Origin: CAKZSB01 sp964573105
GTDB lineage: Bacteria > Pseudomonadota > Gammaproteobacteria > Granulosicoccales > Granulosicoccaceae
Assembly (NCBI GenBank): GCA_964573105.1
Contig: CAZNIS010000007.1
Location: 62,001 to 126,000 of the forward strand
Reading direction: 5' to 3'
Length of the DNA: 64,000 nucleotides
The notes beneath the pieces were generated by a model. It saw only the letters and a list, made by a program, of their open reading frames with translations, had not been told where the DNA came from and made no database searches. The position numbers and the translations under genes are program-made. Of the stretch, positions 44,460-54,017 are shown piece by piece (position 1 is the first letter of the stretch; each line of letters opens with the position of its first letter).

Positions 44460-46382
44460 ATGAGCATTTTTAATCACTATCAATCCCGTTATGAACTGAA
44501 GCAACAAGAAGAGTACAGCCTTCAGGAATATCTGGATTTATGTCGGGAAGAGCCTTCCACATATGCAACCGCGAGCGAGCGGTTGCTGATGGCCATTGGT
44601 GAACCGGAGATCATCGATACGTCGCGCGATCCGCGACTCAGTCGAATCTTCTCCAACAAGGTTATCAAACGCTACCCGGCCTTCTCTGAATTTTACGGGA
44701 TGGAAGAGGCGATCGAGAATATCGTCGCCTACTTTAAACACGCAGCACAAGGCCTTGAGGAGAAGAAACAGATTCTGTATCTGCTTGGCCCGGTCGGTGG
44801 CGGAAAGTCATCGCTGGCCGAACGATTGAAGTCGCTGATGCAGAAGATGCCGATCTATTGCTTGAAAGGCTCGCCGGTCAATGAGTCTCCGCTTGGCCTT
44901 TTTGATCCGCTTGAGGATGGCACTATTCTCGAGGAGGACTACGGCATTCCGTTGCGCTATGTGCAGACCATCATGTCGCCCTGGGCGATTAAGCGTTTGC
45001 ACGAGTTCGGCGGCGACATCAGTCAATTTAGAGTAGTGAAGCTGTACCCGTCGATACTTGATCAAACAAGCGTGTCAAAGACCGAACCTGGCGATGAGAA
45101 TAACCAGGATATCTCGGCCCTGGTCGGTAAGGTCGACATTCGCCGCCTGGAAGATTTTCCGCAGAACGATCCGGATGCCTACAGTTACTCTGGTGCGTTG
45201 TGCATGGCCAATCAGGGATTAATGGAATTTGTCGAGATGTTCAAGGCGCCAATCAAGGTGCTTCACCCCCTGCTCACGGCAACTCAGGAAAGTAATTACA
45301 ACGGGACAGAGAGCATTGGTGCTATTCCGTTTGACGGGGTCATCATGGCCCACTCAAACGAATCTGAGTGGCAGACCTTCCGCAACAACAAAAACAATGA
45401 AGCATTCATCGATCGCGTGTTCATTGTGAAAGTGCCGTATTGCCTGCGCGTCTCGGAAGAGGTTCGGATATACGAAAAGCTGCTGCAGAGCAGTTCACTG
45501 TCTGAAGCCCACTGTGCTCCCGACACCCTGAAAATGCTGGCTCAGTTCTCTGTACTCTCACGATTGAAGGAGCCTGAAAATTCGAATATCTATTCGAAAA
45601 TGAGAGTCTATGACGGCGAGAACCTGAAGGATACTGATCCCAAGGCCAAATCGATTCAGGAATACCGTGACAATGCCGGAGTCGATGAAGGGATGACCGG
45701 ACTGTCTACGAGATTCTCTTTCAAGATTCTTTCAAAAGTGTTTAATTTCGATGCGACTGAAATCGCGGCCAACCCGGTACATTTGCTCTACGTGCTGGAG
45801 CAGCAGATCGAAAAGGAACAGTTCCCCAAAGATCTGCACGATCGCTATATGGGGCACATCAAGGAATTCCTCGCCCCCCGGTATATCGACTTTATCGGTA
45901 AAGAGATTCAGACAGCGTATCTGGAGTCTTACTCGGAATACGGTCAAAACCTTTTCGATCGCTATGTCACTTATGCCGACTTCTGGATTCAGGATCAGGA
46001 GTACCGCGATCCGGAAACCGGCGAAATGTTCGATCGAGCCTCTTTGAACGAAGAGTTGGAAAAAATCGAAAAACCGGCAGGTATCAGCAACCCCAAGGAT
46101 TTTCGCAACGAGATCGTCAATTTTGTTTTGCGCGCTCGCGCGAACAACAATGGCACCAACCCGGTCTGGACCAGCTACGAGAAACTGCGCACTGTCATTG
46201 AGCGCAAGATGTTCTCAAGCACTGAAGACCTGTTGCCGGTTATCTCATTCAACACCAAGTCGTCCGGCGACGAGCAGAAAAAGCATGATGAGTTCGTCAA
46301 GAGGATGGTCGAGCGAGGCTACACCGAGAAGCAGGTTCGCCTGCTTGCAGAGTGGTATCTGCGCGTACGCAAGTCACAGTAG
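44460..46382 (+). CDS. yeaG: PrkA family serine protein kinase (YeaG)
   Basis: A 640-residue protein with an N-terminal AAA ATPase domain (LLGPVGGGKSSLAERLK, Walker A) and a C-terminal PrkA kinase-like domain. In other bacteria it responds to nutrient stress together with YeaH and SpoVR. Whether it acts as a kinase or an ATP-dependent protease is debated. It starts a three-gene operon, with 34 bases to yeaH. The 241 bases upstream contain no clear promoter motif. Confidence 0.95.
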   Translation: MSIFNHYQSRYELKQQEEYSLQEYLDLCREEPSTYATASERLLMAIGEPEIIDTSRDPRLSRIFSNKVIKRYPAFSEFYGMEEAIENIVAYFKHAAQGLEEKKQILYLLGPVGGGKSSLAERLKSLMQKMPIYCLKGSPVNESPLGLFDPLEDGTILEEDYGIPLRYVQTIMSPWAIKRLHEFGGDISQFRVVKLYPSILDQTSVSKTEPGDENNQDISALVGKVDIRRLEDFPQNDPDAYSYSGALCMANQGLMEFVEMFKAPIKVLHPLLTATQESNYNGTESIGAIPFDGVIMAHSNESEWQTFRNNKNNEAFIDRVFIVKVPYCLRVSEEVRIYEKLLQSSSLSEAHCAPDTLKMLAQFSVLSRLKEPENSNIYSKMRVYDGENLKDTDPKAKSIQEYRDNAGVDEGMTGLSTRFSFKILSKVFNFDATEIAANPVHLLYVLEQQIEKEQFPKDLHDRYMGHIKEFLAPRYIDFIGKEIQTAYLESYSEYGQNLFDRYVTYADFWIQDQEYRDPETGEMFDRASLNEELEKIEKPAGISNPKDFRNEIVNFVLRARANNNGTNPVWTSYEKLRTVIERKMFSSTEDLLPVISFNTKSSGDEQKKHDEFVKRMVERGYTEKQVRLLAEWYLRVRKSQ

Positions 46383-46416
46383 TGACCGGTCGCGATGGTG
46401 AATACGGAGTGGATCG

Positions 46417-47685
46417 ATGAGCTACATTCTGGATCGCCGCCTCAATAGCAAGGATAAGAGCGCGGTCAACAGGCAGCGCTTTCTCAAGCGCTACCGGAAA
46501 CACATCAAACGAGCCGTGTCAGATGCTGTCAGTGAACGCAGCATCACTGATATGGATCGTGGTGAGAAAATCGGCATACCCCAGAAGGACCTGCAGGAAC
46601 CGGTGTTTGGTCACGGCTCCGGCGGCTACCACGAGCGCGTTTTGCCCGGCAATAAAGAGTTTGTCACGGGCGATCGCATCAAGCGCCCGGAGGGTGGCGC
46701 AGGTGGCGGCTCTGGCAGCGGACAGGCGTCTGACAGTGGCGAGGGCATGGACGAGTTTGTCTTCCAGATAACTCAGGATGAGTTTCTGGAGTTCATGTTC
46801 GAAGACCTGGAGCTGCCGAATCTTGTCAAGCGGCAGCTGAGCAGTACCGATGCCGTCAAACTGGTCCGCGCTGGTATCAGCGAAGAGGGAACGCCCAATC
46901 AACTCAATGTTGTACGATCGATGCGAAGCGCGTACGCACGGCGAATTGCGATGGGGGCGGGTAAGCGACGCGAGAGAAATCGTCTTCGCGAAGAACTGGA
47001 AAAGCTCCCTGCCGAGGATGGAACGCGGCGCGCTGCGATAAACGAACAGATCGAACTGCTCGAACGCAAGCTTGCGAAGATTCCCTACATTGACGACTTT
47101 GATCTCAAGTACAACATCATGCGCAAGCAGCCCCAGCCGTCGTCAAAAGCGGTGATGTTTTGCCTGATGGATGTGTCGGGCTCAATGGATCAGCGCACCA
47201 AGGACATTGCCAAGCGTTTCTTTGTGCTGTTGTATCTGTTTTTACAGCGCAATTACGAAAAGACCGATGTGGTATTTATTCGCCATCATTCGACGGCCAA
47301 GGAAGTGGACGAAGAGGAGTTTTTCTACTCCCGTGAGACCGGTGGTACCGTGGTGTCCAGCGCTTTGCGGCTGACGCAGGAAATTATTGCCGATCGATAC
47401 TCTCCCACTGAGTGGAACATATACGGAGCGCAGGCTTCAGATGGCGATAACTGGACTAATGACTCACCCGTTTGTCACGATATTCTGGCCGAACAACTGA
47501 TTCCATTGATGCAGTATTACTGTTACATCGAAATCACCGATCGCGGACACCAGGAACTGTGGCAGTACTACGAGCAACTGGCACAGTCGCACGCCGATGG
47601 TTTCGCCATTCGAAGCATCGAGGACTATCCGGATATCTATCCCGTTTTCCGCGACCTGTTTCAGCGCCAGGTGGATAACGCATGA
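46417..47685 (+). CDS. yeaH: YeaH (DUF444) protein
   Basis: A 422-residue DUF444 protein with a flexible Gly/Ser-rich segment (about 89-105) and a C-terminal von Willebrand A-like domain. That domain starts MFCLMDVSGSMDQRTKD, a MIDAS-type DxSxS motif, around residue 248. It works in one stress-related module with PrkA and SpoVR; the biochemical role is unknown. The stop overlaps the SpoVR start by 4 bases. Confidence 0.94.
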   Translation: MSYILDRRLNSKDKSAVNRQRFLKRYRKHIKRAVSDAVSERSITDMDRGEKIGIPQKDLQEPVFGHGSGGYHERVLPGNKEFVTGDRIKRPEGGAGGGSGSGQASDSGEGMDEFVFQITQDEFLEFMFEDLELPNLVKRQLSSTDAVKLVRAGISEEGTPNQLNVVRSMRSAYARRIAMGAGKRRERNRLREELEKLPAEDGTRRAAINEQIELLERKLAKIPYIDDFDLKYNIMRKQPQPSSKAVMFCLMDVSGSMDQRTKDIAKRFFVLLYLFLQRNYEKTDVVFIRHHSTAKEVDEEEFFYSRETGGTVVSSALRLTQEIIADRYSPTEWNIYGAQASDGDNWTNDSPVCHDILAEQLIPLMQYYCYIEITDRGHQELWQYYEQLAQSHADGFAIRSIEDYPDIYPVFRDLFQRQVDNA

Positions 47686-49193
47686 GGGGCAAGCCAATAT
47701 CTGAGGGGTCGGATTGGACATTCGACCTGATCGAACAGTACGACCAGGCGATAGCCAGGATCGCGCAGGGCTACGGGCTGGATACTTACCCGAATCAGAT
47801 TGAAATCATTCGCTCCGATCAAATGATGGATGCCTATGCGTCTGTGGGGATGCCCGTTGGCTATCACCACTGGTCCTATGGCAAGCAGTTCTTGAATGTC
47901 GAGCGCGATTATAAACGCGGCCAAATGGGACTGGCGTACGAGATCGTGATCAACAGCAATCCGTGTATCTCGTACCTGATGGAAGAGAACAGCATGACGA
48001 TGCAGGCATTGGTCATTGCGCACGCCTGCTACGGCCACAACTCTTTCTTCAAAGGTAATTATCTGTTTCGCACCTGGACCGACGCAGACTCGATCATTGA
48101 TTATCTGGTTTTTGCCCGAAAGTTTGTCGCTGAGTGCGAGGAGCGCTATGGGATGGAAGAAGTTGAAGCGATTCTGGATTCCTGTCACGCGCTGATGAAT
48201 TACGGTACCGATCGCTACAAGCGTCCGTATCCGGTGTCGGCGGAGGAGGAACAGAATCGTCAACGTGAACGCGAGCAATACGTCCAGCAACAGGTTAACG
48301 ATTTGTGGCGAACCATCCCGCGTCGGGACAATCGGCAAGAACAGTCAGATGAGAGTCGCTATCCGCCTGAGCCGCAAGAGAACCTGCTTTACTTCATCGA
48401 AAAAAATGCACCATTGCTGGAATCGTGGCAACGGGAACTGGTGCGTATCGTTCGAAAAATTGCGCAGTATTTTTACCCGCAACGTCAAACCCAGGTGATG
48501 AATGAAGGCTGGGCGACATTCTGGCACTACACGATACTGAACGATCTCTATGATCAGGGGTTGGTGACAGATGGTTTCATGATGGAATTTCTGCATTCAC
48601 ACAGCAGTGTCGTGTTCCAGCCTGAATTTGACAGTCGCTACTTTAGCGGTATCAACCCCTATGCGCTCGGCTTTGCGATGATGCGTGACATTCGCCGAAT
48701 CTGTGAACATCCCACCGATGAAGACAAACGCTGGTTTCCGGAGATCGCAGGCAGCGACTGGCTGAAGACGCTACATTTCGCGATGGAGAATTTTAAGGAC
48801 GAGAGTTTTATTCAGCAGTTTCTGTCACCGACGGTGATCCGCGATTTTCGACTCTTCTGCATCGTGGACGATGACCAGCAAGAGACGATTGATGTCGGTG
48901 CCATTCACGATGATAGTGGCTATCGAGCGGTTCGCGATGCGCTTGCACAGCACTACAACCTCAGTACGCGTGAGCCTGATATACAGGTGTTTGAGGTCGA
49001 TATGCGTGGCGATCGCTCACTGACGCTGCACCATATGCAGAATGCTCGCAAACCACTGAACGATGACACCGAAGAAGTACTAAAGCACTTGTACCGGCTG
49101 TGGGGATTTGATGTGCATTTGTTCTCGCACAACGGCGACAGTGTAGAAAAAGTCTACCGTGTACCCGCGCGTAAGATCAGTCTGGCGGAGTAG
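47682..49193 (+). CDS. ycgB: SpoVR family protein (YcgB)
   Basis: A 503-residue SpoVR family protein; the Bacillus member is a sporulation cortex gene, but this genome is gram-negative and the role here is unknown. The family core includes VIAHACYGHNSFFKGNYLF and VMNEGWATFWHYTILNDLYDQG, with His, Asn and Glu residues suggestive of a metal site. It overlaps yeaH by 4 bases, completing the conserved prkA-yeaH-spoVR module. Confidence 0.95.
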   Translation: MRGKPISEGSDWTFDLIEQYDQAIARIAQGYGLDTYPNQIEIIRSDQMMDAYASVGMPVGYHHWSYGKQFLNVERDYKRGQMGLAYEIVINSNPCISYLMEENSMTMQALVIAHACYGHNSFFKGNYLFRTWTDADSIIDYLVFARKFVAECEERYGMEEVEAILDSCHALMNYGTDRYKRPYPVSAEEEQNRQREREQYVQQQVNDLWRTIPRRDNRQEQSDESRYPPEPQENLLYFIEKNAPLLESWQRELVRIVRKIAQYFYPQRQTQVMNEGWATFWHYTILNDLYDQGLVTDGFMMEFLHSHSSVVFQPEFDSRYFSGINPYALGFAMMRDIRRICEHPTDEDKRWFPEIAGSDWLKTLHFAMENFKDESFIQQFLSPTVIRDFRLFCIVDDDQQETIDVGAIHDDSGYRAVRDALAQHYNLSTREPDIQVFEVDMRGDRSLTLHHMQNARKPLNDDTEEVLKHLYRLWGFDVHLFSHNGDSVEKVYRVPARKISLAE

Positions 49194-49245
49194 CAGGCGG
49201 CGGCGCTGAGACAGCCGCCTGCCACCTGCTGAGTCATGAGTTGTC

Positions 49246-50193
49246 TCAGGTGTCCCTTCGCGCGTGCTGTCGATATTGTTGCAGGCGGCTTTGACGATTC
49301 ATGTGGCCGAGATAGGTGGGAACCACTTTGCCGATAGGAGTGGGCTGTGTGCCGTCGCACTCCTGGCAGACACTGTCGACCTGCAATGAGTTGAAGTTGT
49401 CGCGACTGAATGGCCGGCCGGGTACCAGCTCCATCAGCAGCCCCTGAAATTTAGCCAATCCATCCGGCAAATCCAGAATCGTGCGTTTGATGCCGAGTGT
49501 GTCGGCGGTGTACTGGACGATCTCACGCAGTGTGAATACCTCTGGTCCACACAGGTTGATGGTCTCGCCGATGCTTTGACGATCTTCGATCGCTGAGATA
49601 ACCGCTTTCGCCACATCGCCGACATACACAGGGGCGAACCGGCTGCCTGCGCACGCGAGCGGCATGACGGGCATGGCTCGCAACAAATTGGCGAATCGAT
49701 TGAAAAAGCTGTCTCCGGTGCCAAAGATCACCGACGGGCAGATGACGGTGACCTCGAGCCCCGAATCGAGTAAGTGCTGTGCCGCCTTACCTTTGCTCTT
49801 GAGGTATTCGCTGGCGCCATCGTCGGCGTCGGCGTTGAGTGCGCCAATCTGGATGATCCGCGTTACACCAGCGGCCTTGGCCGCTGCGACGATGCTTTGT
49901 GCAAGGCCTGCATGGGCCTCTTCGAATGTTCCCCCCTTGCCGACGCTTTCATTGAGAATCCCAACCAGGTTGACCAGCACATCCTGGCCCTGAAGGGCGC
50001 TTGCCAGTTGGTGCTGGTCGTATGGGTCTACCTGCGCGATTGTCACAGTGGGTACAACGCGAAGTTCCTTGAGTCTGCGCAGGTCGCGACTCAGAACCTT
50101 GATCGTCGCGCCCTGTTCGGTCAACTGACTTGCCAGCTCGGTTCCTACAAACCCGCTGCCGCCTAGCAAGCAAATATTCTGCAGAGAGGACAT
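49246..50193 (-). CDS. NAD(P)-binding protein, NDUFA9-like epimerase family
   Basis: A 315-residue short-chain dehydrogenase/reductase of the complex I NDUFA9-like group. The ATG at 50193 follows a GAGAGGA ribosome site. The Rossmann motif LLGGSGFVGTELASQL is at the N-terminus and YVGDVAKAV lies in the middle. The active-site YxxxK is present as YLKSKGKAA. The last 20 residues are unusually basic. No complex I genes are nearby, so its role is open. Confidence 0.8.
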   Translation of the reverse strand: MSSLQNICLLGGSGFVGTELASQLTEQGATIKVLSRDLRRLKELRVVPTVTIAQVDPYDQHQLASALQGQDVLVNLVGILNESVGKGGTFEEAHAGLAQSIVAAAKAAGVTRIIQIGALNADADDGASEYLKSKGKAAQHLLDSGLEVTVICPSVIFGTGDSFFNRFANLLRAMPVMPLACAGSRFAPVYVGDVAKAVISAIEDRQSIGETINLCGPEVFTLREIVQYTADTLGIKRTILDLPDGLAKFQGLLMELVPGRPFSRDNFNSLQVDSVCQECDGTQPTPIGKVVPTYLGHMNRQSRLQQYRQHARRDT

Positions 50194-50467
50194 GGTGTTC
50201 CTGAAGGTGTTGTTTGGGGGATTGACGGGTCTGCACGAGCCGTACATGGTGTGTCGGCAGGGAGTGATGCCGCCTGTAAGTCAGCATTGCCCAACGGCCG
50301 CGCTTTCACTCCAGCCGGCCGGAATTATAGCGTTGAACGATTGCTGGTACACGGCAAAAACCTGACTCTTGAAATCGAGACAAAGCACAGTCAGAAAATT
50401 GACGCTATCTCCCGTTTGGCCCGCCCGCTTGCGGGCACCGTCAATGCGCCTGAACTGCGGAAACGAG

Positions 50468-51727
50468 CTATCTCGTCTGGCTGCCGTCGTACTGCGACGA
50501 CGCATATTGCACCAGCGACTTTATTGTCAGGCCCTGAATGACAACCGACATAATAACGATGACGTAGGTGATGCCGACGATAATATCCCGCTCGCTCCCG
50601 GCGGGCAGCGAGAGCGCCAGTGCCACGGATATTCCGCCGCGAATGCCGCCCCAGGTGAGTATCGAAATCACGTGAGGGTGAAAGCTTTGCCGCAGTTTCA
50701 TTAGCGATACCGGGATACCAACCGCAATAAATCGGGCTGTGAGCACAATTAGAAACATCAGCGCACCGGCCATGATGTAGTTGCCGTTAATGCTCAGGAT
50801 GATCACTTCAAGCCCGATCAGCATAAACAGTACGGCGTTCAGGATCTCGTCTATCAACTCCCAGAATGTGTCCAGATTGGCCCTGGTGCGGTCGCTCATC
50901 GCGAATCGGCGTCCGTGATTGCCTATCAGCAGCCCGGCGACCACTATGGCGATCGGGCCGGACAGGTGCATCGCATTGGCTGCGGCATAGCCGCCCATCA
51001 CCAGTGCCAGTGTCAGCAAAACCTCGACATGATAGTTGTCCACGGTTTTCAGAAGGCGGTAGCAGATCCATCCAATCAGAAACCCAAAGCCTGCTCCACC
51101 CAGGGTCTCCTGGGCAAACAGCTGCACTACATGCACCATGCTGAGTTCGGCACCGCTGGTGGCAAGCCCAAGCACGACCAGGAACACGACGACGGCGATC
51201 CCGTCGTTAAACAGCGATTCGCCGGCGATTTTCGTCTCCAGGCTTTTGCTGGCGCCAGCCGTCTTGAGGATGGCGATCACTGCGACCGGATCGGTTGGAG
51301 CAATCAGTGAGCCGAACAGCAGACAATAGATGAATGGCATATCCAGGCCAAACAGTCCCAGAATGAACCAGGACGAGATGCCGACCAGAAAAGTGCTGAC
51401 GACGACGCCCACCGTGGCCAGGATGCCGACCACCCATTGTTTGTCGAGTAACTCATTCAGATTGATGTGCAGGGCGCCGGCAAAGAGCAGGAAGCTCAGC
51501 ATGCCCTGCATCAAAGTGGCATCAAAATCCACCCCGGACAGAAGTAGTTCAGTGTATTCGCGGCCAAGACTGTAGCCCGCCTTTGAAAGGCCGACCAGCA
51601 GCAGCGAGAACAACAGTGAAATCACCATGATGCCAATAGTGACCGGCAGGCGAATGAAGCGATGGTTCACATACGCGAACAGCGCAGTGACGGTCATCAG
51701 CAGGCTGGCGGTGCCGAGTAAATCCAT
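50468..51727 (-). CDS. CPA1 family Na+/H+ antiporter (NhaP-like)
   Basis: A 419-residue membrane protein with about 12 helices, from the ATG at 51727 (MDLLGTASLLMTV). The CPA1 hallmark SLIAPTDPVAVIAIL carries the conserved Asp pair, and AGESLFNDGIAVVVFLVV is typical of NhaP. It probably exchanges Na+ for H+ at the inner membrane and aids pH and salt homeostasis. It is divergent from the YgjP-like gene. Confidence 0.88.
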   Translation of the reverse strand: MDLLGTASLLMTVTALFAYVNHRFIRLPVTIGIMVISLLFSLLLVGLSKAGYSLGREYTELLLSGVDFDATLMQGMLSFLLFAGALHINLNELLDKQWVVGILATVGVVVSTFLVGISSWFILGLFGLDMPFIYCLLFGSLIAPTDPVAVIAILKTAGASKSLETKIAGESLFNDGIAVVVFLVVLGLATSGAELSMVHVVQLFAQETLGGAGFGFLIGWICYRLLKTVDNYHVEVLLTLALVMGGYAAANAMHLSGPIAIVVAGLLIGNHGRRFAMSDRTRANLDTFWELIDEILNAVLFMLIGLEVIILSINGNYIMAGALMFLIVLTARFIAVGIPVSLMKLRQSFHPHVISILTWGGIRGGISVALALSLPAGSERDIIVGITYVIVIMSVVIQGLTIKSLVQYASSQYDGSQTR

Positions 51728-51809
51728 GGGGTTGCATTCGGGTGTTAGGACGTAACGCGATTTTACCCGCTTTCCGCATTCGTTGTGCCGCGACAGGATT
51801 CGGGTGGTC

Positions 51810-52598
51810 ATGTCGGCTCGGCTGACCGGATTCGCCGCATTTTTTACCGCTTGCGCTATATTCAACACTCCGGCAGGCAAGCGGTGTGGCAGATTGCTTC
51901 AACACCTTCAATACGACATCAGAGAATCTGCGCGTGCGCGCAACGTGACCCTGAAAGTCAACCGAACCGACGGGCTGGTGGTGGTTGTACCCAGGCACTT
52001 TGATCAGGAACTCGTGCCTGGTATTGTTTCATCCCGGCAGGAATGGATTACACGGCAGCTTGCCCGGTTTGAGCGCAGGCCCGGAAGGTTCGAGGTCGAC
52101 TGGCCGCCCAAACGGCTCGAGCTGCGCGGTATCGAGCGCAGTCTGAAGGTGGATTACCTTGAGCGCGCGTGTTCGCGCATCAAAATCATACAATCCGGTG
52201 ACGAGCTGCAATTGATATTGCCGGAAAACACAGCCGATAATCAGCTCGTCGACGCGCTGACTCGCTGGCTGAAAAACACCGGGCGCGAGCACCTCGTATC
52301 GCGGGCATTTACGTTGGCGAATCGGTATGGGTTTGAATTTGCCAAAGTCGTCATCCGAGGGCAGAAAACCCGTTGGGGCAGTTACTCATCACACGGCACA
52401 CTGAGTCTAAACTACAAGCTGTTGTTCTTGCCGTCACATCTGGTGACGTACGTCATTCTGCATGAGCTCGTGCACACGCTGTATATGGATCACTCAGCAA
52501 GTTTCTGGCGCTTGCTGGAGCAGGTAGATCCGATGGCGAGGCAAAATGATCGAGACCTGCGAGACGGCTGGCGGTATCTACCCGCCTGGCTCGACTGA
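51810..52598 (+). CDS. YgjP-like (DUF45) zinc metallopeptidase
   Basis: A DUF45-type metallopeptidase with the family signature KTRWGSYSSHGTLSLNYKLLFLPSHLVTYVILHELVH, the zinc-binding HELVH, and a third ligand in MDHSASFW. The start is unsure: the ATG at 51810 gives 262 residues, but family similarity begins near YDIRESARARNVTLKV and a TTG at 51894 may be the true start. Function in bacteria is not known. It is divergent from the antiporter. Confidence 0.78.
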   Translation: MSARLTGFAAFFTACAIFNTPAGKRCGRLLQHLQYDIRESARARNVTLKVNRTDGLVVVVPRHFDQELVPGIVSSRQEWITRQLARFERRPGRFEVDWPPKRLELRGIERSLKVDYLERACSRIKIIQSGDELQLILPENTADNQLVDALTRWLKNTGREHLVSRAFTLANRYGFEFAKVVIRGQKTRWGSYSSHGTLSLNYKLLFLPSHLVTYVILHELVHTLYMDHSASFWRLLEQVDPMARQNDRDLRDGWRYLPAWLD

Positions 52599-52802
52599 CC
52601 GAGCGCGCTATTCGTAAGTTTGTTTGCGTTTCATCCACCGTGACGACCTGTTGTCGTCACGGCGAGCGATGTTCGGTGTCGATCGATTCCGGTTACAATT
52701 GTGGCAGCGCTCAATGATGAGTGCGTCCGAAATTGTATTTCTGCTGCAGGCCTTTCTGCCCGTCCGTGGCAAGCCGGTTGTATCGATCAGGTGTGATTGG
52801 CA

Positions 52803-53945
52803 ATGATCAAATTTGACAAAAAAACCGATCCGAGAACTGCCTATCGCAATGCGCTGGAGTTGGGACTCATTGCGCCCGATCAAAAACAGTTCGAGGTGGT
52901 GGGGAAGTTACAGGATCTGCACGAGCGATTACTTGCCAGTCCCCAGGCTGCCGCAGAGTCAAGCGCCGGTGGCGGTTTTTTTTCCAGTCTGTTTGGCAAG
53001 CCGTCAGCACCCAAAGAGACACCGCGTTTGCCTGGCCTCTATTTGTGGGGCGGTGTAGGTCGCGGAAAAACGCTTTTATGCGACCTTTTTTTTGATGGTC
53101 TGCCATTCGATGAAAAGCGCAGAATTCACTTTCATAGATTCATGCGAGAAGTGCACGAAGGGCTGGCCCAAATCAGTAACGAGACATCACCGCTGGAGAT
53201 ACTCTCCGAACAACTTGCGCGAGACATGCGGGTGTTAGTGCTCGATGAAATGCATGTCAATGATATTGCCGATGCAATGTTGATGAGTGGATTGTTAAAT
53301 GGACTTTATTCTCGGGGCGTGACCATTGTCACGACGTCCAATTTTCAACCGGATGATCTATATCGCGACGGATTGCAGAGGGCTAGATTTCTACCGGCTA
53401 TTGAATTGCTGAAGGAAAATTCAGAAGTGGTATTTCTGGGTGGAGATCTGGATTATCGTTTGCGAGCGTTGCAAAACGCGGATATCTACTACACGCCGGA
53501 TGATGAGCGCGCCGAAAATGGCATGAAGGCGTATTTTCAGGAAGTCGTTTCAGCGAACGACAGTATTGAGAAAAAAACCATCACCATTAATGATCGCGAC
53601 CTGGCAACGGTGATGTGGTCTGATAGTGTCGTGTGGGTTACGTTTGATGAAATGTGCAATACGGCGCGTTCGACCGATGATTACATTGAAATTGCTGAAC
53701 AGTTTCATACCGTTTTGATCAGTGGCATACCTGCCATGGATAATTCGACAAGCGATATGACCAGGCGATTTATCAATATGATTGACGAATTCTACGATCG
53801 CAGTGTCAAAATTGTAGTGAGTGCAGCGCGATCACCAGCCGATCTATATACGGGTGATCGACTTGCCTTTGAGTTTGACAGAACTCGTAGTCGCTTGACA
53901 GAAATGCAATCGAGCGACTATCTGGCGCAGCAACACCGCCCCTGA
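52803..53945 (+). CDS. zapE: Cell division ATPase ZapE (AFG1 family)
   Basis: AAA ATPase that acts on the Z-ring during stress. The ATG at 52803 gives 380 residues. Walker A is GGVGRGKT (83-90). FHRFMREVHEGL and VLDEMHVNDIADAMLM (Walker B) are family marks. Between residues about 48 and 70 a Gly/Ser-rich insert carries FSSLFGK. The stop leaves 72 bases before the convergent disordered-protein gene. Confidence 0.93.
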   Translation: MIKFDKKTDPRTAYRNALELGLIAPDQKQFEVVGKLQDLHERLLASPQAAAESSAGGGFFSSLFGKPSAPKETPRLPGLYLWGGVGRGKTLLCDLFFDGLPFDEKRRIHFHRFMREVHEGLAQISNETSPLEILSEQLARDMRVLVLDEMHVNDIADAMLMSGLLNGLYSRGVTIVTTSNFQPDDLYRDGLQRARFLPAIELLKENSEVVFLGGDLDYRLRALQNADIYYTPDDERAENGMKAYFQEVVSANDSIEKKTITINDRDLATVMWSDSVVWVTFDEMCNTARSTDDYIEIAEQFHTVLISGIPAMDNSTSDMTRRFINMIDEFYDRSVKIVVSAARSPADLYTGDRLAFEFDRTRSRLTEMQSSDYLAQQHRP

Positions 53946-54017
53946 TTTGCGACGTTGAGAATCGTGTAACCGGGGGCTCGGTGTCCGTTTTTATTGCGCT
54001 AATACTGTAAAACGAAC

